64,000 nucleotides of DNA from Micromussa lordhowensis (Eukaryota; Cnidaria; Anthozoa; Scleractinia; Lobophylliidae): NCBI GenBank assembly GCA_964020085.1, contig OZ026607.1, positions 10,450,132-10,514,131 on the forward strand, read 5' to 3'. A program made the translations under genes and the position numbers. Shown here one piece after another: positions 60,798-64,000 of the stretch (positions within the stretch are counted from its first letter, which is position 1; each line of letters opens with the position of its first letter). The notes under the pieces were generated by a model. The model worked only from the letters and a program-made list of their open reading frames with translations, searched no databases and had not been told where the DNA came from.

Positions 60798-63700
60798 ATG
60801 AAAAAATTTATCTCAACCAATAATATGAAAAAGCGTGATCTCTCTAAACTTTCCAAATCTCAGCTGATCGGTTTACTGGTCAAGCTGGATTCACAAATAC
60901 AAAAGTTGTTATCACACGACACAAAACAACAGCAACCAATCCCAACTCAAATAACTGAAAAACCAATCCCAGCTCCTCGTAAAAGTGTGAAGCAGATGGT
61001 ACAGGATTATGAAGAAAACATAATTCTTCCACCTTTAGAATTTAGGGATGATTACAAACCAACACCAAAACCAAGGACTAAGAAACCAGTTCCATTATTG
61101 AGAACTAAAATTGAAGAAAAAGCACAAGCAATGAAGGGTTACACAAAGTCTTATGAAATCAACATTAAAAACAACAAAGATCCCTTAGAACAGTTGAAAA
61201 ACACAAGAAAAGCTATTGAAAATCATATCAAAAATATTATTGAATCAAAGAAAGGTTTAAAAGTGGTTGAAACGCTTAAGGTAACATTTACAAAAATGTC
61301 AGGTGAAGAATTAATATATAAATCAGCATATTTCAATAGCAAACCACAAACTATTATCAACAACACAGAAATCCATGGATCACTACAATTATCAGAACAA
61401 CAAATATTGAACTTAGTAGCTCAATGGATATCTGAAGGTTCTGGTTGGACTGTTGAATCAGTTGACAATCATTATATTAATGTTGTACAATATGAACCAA
61501 TGAAAGGATCTTCATATATTGAACTCCCAACAGAACTTAGAAGTAATATGAATGGATTGATTAATATGAAAAACGAAGACAATGAATGTTTTAGATGGTG
61601 TCATATCAGACATTTGAATCCACAAAATAAAGATTCACAGAGAATTAAAAAAGTTGACAAACAATATGTTAACAATTTGGATTATACAGAAATTGAATTT
61701 CCAGTTACAACAAAGCAGTACAATGAAATTGAAAAGCAAAATGAGATTAATATCAATGTATTTGGTTCTGAAAACAAACAACCATATCCAATCTATGTTT
61801 CAAAAGAAAAATATGAAGATCATATGGAACTATTATTAATAACTGAAAATGAAAATAAACATTATGTTCTGATTAAAGATTTCAATAGATTCATGTTTCA
61901 CAAAACAAAGCATGACAGAGGAAGCATTTTTGTATGCATTGTCTTCAATGTTTCAGCTCTAAAAAAGTATTGAATAATCATAAAGATAATTGTATCGCAG
62001 TAAATGGAACACAAGGAGTAAAAATGCCTGAGAAGGGTAAAAATATATTACAATTCAATAATTTCCATAAACAACAACAAGTGCCATTTGTGATCTATGC
62101 TGATTTCGAAGCTATAACAGAAAAAATATCCAATTGTCAACCAGATGATAATCAATCATATACAAATGCTTATCAAAAGCATACAGATTGCGGGATATGG
62201 TTATAAACTTGTTTGTTGTTATGATGATAAATACAGCAAACCTTTGATAATATATAGAGGTGAAAAAGCAGTTTATGGATTCTTGGAAGATATGTTGAAA
62301 GAAGTAAAATACTGTAAGAAAGTTATGAAAAAGGAATTCAACAAACCACTAAAAATGACAAAAGATGATGAGAATAAATTTGAAAAAGCTGAAGAATGTT
62401 ATATTTGTAATAAAAAATATACTGATGAAGATATTAAAGTTCGAGATCACTGTCACATTACTGGTAATTATAGAGGATCTGCTCATCAAGAATGCAATCT
62501 GAAACTGAGAGTAAATCCTGAACAATTAAAAATACCTGTTATATTCCATAATCTAAGAGGTTATGATAGTCATTTTATAATGCAAGAGATTGGTGAAATA
62601 GTTAAGAATAACACATACACAAAAAAGAACGGTGAAAAATGTCAAATGAATATCAATGCAATTCCCAATAATATGGAGAAATATATGGCATTCATGTTGG
62701 GTAATCATCTTACCTTTATTGATAGTTTCCAATTCATGAGTTCCAGTCTTGAAAAACTTGTTAGTAATTTACCAAAAGAAACATTAAAATATACCTCACA
62801 GCGATTCAAAGGTGATAAGTTTGATTTGATGATAAGAAAAGGTGTTTATCCATATGACTACATGGACAGTTTCAAGAAGTTTGAAGATACTGTTTTACTA
62901 ACCAAAGATCAATTTTACAGTTTATTGAACGATGAACATATATCATATGAAGATTATCAACATGCTAAAAATGTTTGGAAAATGTTCTCCATGAAAAATA
63001 TGGGTGAATACCATGATTTGTACTTGCAATCAGATATACTTCTTTTAGCTGATGTATTTGAAAACTTCAGAAAAACATGTCTTGAGTATTATAAATTAGA
63101 TCCATGTCATTATTTCACATCTCCAGGATTATCTTGGGATGCTATGTTGAAAATGACAGATATTAAACTTGAATTGATGACAGATATTGATATGCTTCAA
63201 TTTATTGAGAAAGGATTGCGTGGTGGTATTAGTTATATTGCCAATCGTTATGGTAATGCAAATAATAAATACATGAAAGATTATAATAAGAATAAGCCTT
63301 CAAAATATATTATGTATCTTGATGCTAATAACCTATACGGATGGGCTATGAGTCAATATCTTCCAACTGGTGGATTCAAATGGATGAAGCAAGAACATAT
63401 TGATAAATTAGATCTTGGTAAATATAAAGAAGATAGTAAAAAAGGTTTGATATTAGAAGTTGATTTAGAATATCCAAAAGAACTGCATGACTTACATAAT
63501 GATTATCCATTGGGACCAGAAAAAGTTAAAGTAACAGAAGACATGTTATCTGATTATTGTAAGAAAATAGCTGAGAAATATGGAATATCAGTTGGATTAG
63601 TCAGCAAGCTCATTCCAACATTGGGAAATAAGGAAAAGTATGTTCTACATTATAGAAACTTGAAATTATATATGAATCTCGGATTGAAAGTTACGAAAGT

Positions 63701-64000
63701 TCATCGAGTACTAAAATATGATCAATCACCATGGTTAAAGCAATACATTGATTTTAACACTGAGAAAAGAAAGAATGCTAAAAATGCTTTTGAGAAAGAC
63801 TTTTTCAAACTAATGAATAATAGTGTATTTGGTAAGACAATGGAAAATATCAGAAAACGTGTTGATGTTAGATTGGTAACTGATAAGAAGAAATTTTTGA
63901 AGCTAACCAGTAAACCAACTTATGTAAGCAGTAAAATCTTCAATGAAAATCTAGTAGCTGTTCACAAGATCAAAGAAACATTAACTCTCAACAGGCCGGC
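60798..64000 (+). CDS. Protein-primed DNA polymerase B (pPolB), two compensating frame breaks, partial
   Basis: Long N-terminal region with Polinton-typical blocks (LKVVETLKVTFTKMSGEE, QWISEGSGWTVESVDNHY, NEDNECFRWCHIRHLNP). Exonuclease motifs: YADFEAI, NLRGYDSHF, and YLQSDILLLADVFE. An endonuclease VII-like zinc module (CYICNKKY, VRDHCHITGNYRG, ECNL) sits between the first two. Polymerase motifs: YLDANNLYGWAMSQ and KLMNNSVFGKTMEN. The frame shifts by -1 near 61920 and returns near 62192 in a GGG; between them lies 61934-62206. The window ends before the last catalytic motif. It would replicate the linear genome from a terminal protein. Confidence 0.92.

Larger units (their letters stand above)
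47338..64000 (+). mobile_element. Polinton/Maverick element B (adintovirus-like), right end missing
   Basis: Same gene order as element A in the opposite orientation, more complete at the polymerase side, with an added VLTF3-like gene. Most genes are open; MCP, scaffold, integrase, polymerase and a few others carry single-base breaks or stops. The left boundary is set at the first gene; the terminal repeat is not recognised. The right end is beyond the window. Confidence 0.92.

Overview
The window looks like an animal nuclear genome, most likely a marine invertebrate such as a cnidarian. It is AT-rich and crowded with mobile DNA: two Polinton/Maverick (adintovirus-like) DNA elements, an intact Ngaro-type tyrosine-recombinase retrotransposon, a Penelope-type fragment, a Mutator-like foldback element, MITE-like palindromes and a long satellite. 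The host assignment is an inference from this repertoire; no host gene is identified with certainty.

Layout. (1) 1-15911: Polinton A, whose polymerase end lies left of the window. The minus strand carries integrase, a DUF5679-PLA2 protein, adenain-like protease, a membrane-active-type protein, the major capsid protein (MCP), a basic core protein, the minor capsid protein and an acidic scaffold-like protein. The plus strand carries the packaging ATPase, a coiled-coil protein, two fibre genes and a membrane protein. MCP and fibre 1 are split by insertions, and a 200-N gap with a flanking duplication sits in the integrase end. (2) 15912-19900: spacer, a dispersed repeat, one unrecognised ORF and one possible winged-helix ORF. 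(3) 19926-29700: satellite with a 1561-bp higher-order period. (4) 30442-36807: Ngaro element with split direct repeats, SGNH hydrolase, Gag-like, RT/RNase H and tyrosine recombinase ORFs, and a 3' region with five covarying hairpins. (5) 36808-47300: mostly gene-poor DNA with foldbacks, a Penelope fragment, a Mutator-like element and possible host exons. (6) 47338-64000: Polinton B, in the opposite orientation to A, with the same gene order and an added VLTF3-like factor. It ends inside its protein-primed DNA polymerase.

How the genes work together. In both Polintons a divergent promoter region separates the ATPase/fibre arm from the capsid/protease/integrase arm. Nearly every gene starts a few bases after a TATATA-like run, which suggests a shared promoter and very short leaders. 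Capsid, penton, core, protease, ATPase, fibres and a parvovirus-like phospholipase A2 describe a virion. Integrase and polymerase B describe replication and chromosomal insertion.

The most unusual observation is that in both elements the integrase has no ATG at its true beginning and lies in the -1 frame of the PLA2 gene. A slippery run is exactly in register at the overlap. In Polinton B it is A AAA AAC, then 7 bases, then a perfect 13-bp GC-rich stem, the textbook form of a -1 frameshift signal. This would make a PLA2-integrase fusion, similar in logic to retroviral Gag-Pol. Several other reading frames in both elements are broken, often at homopolymers, so some breaks may be decay or sequencing error.
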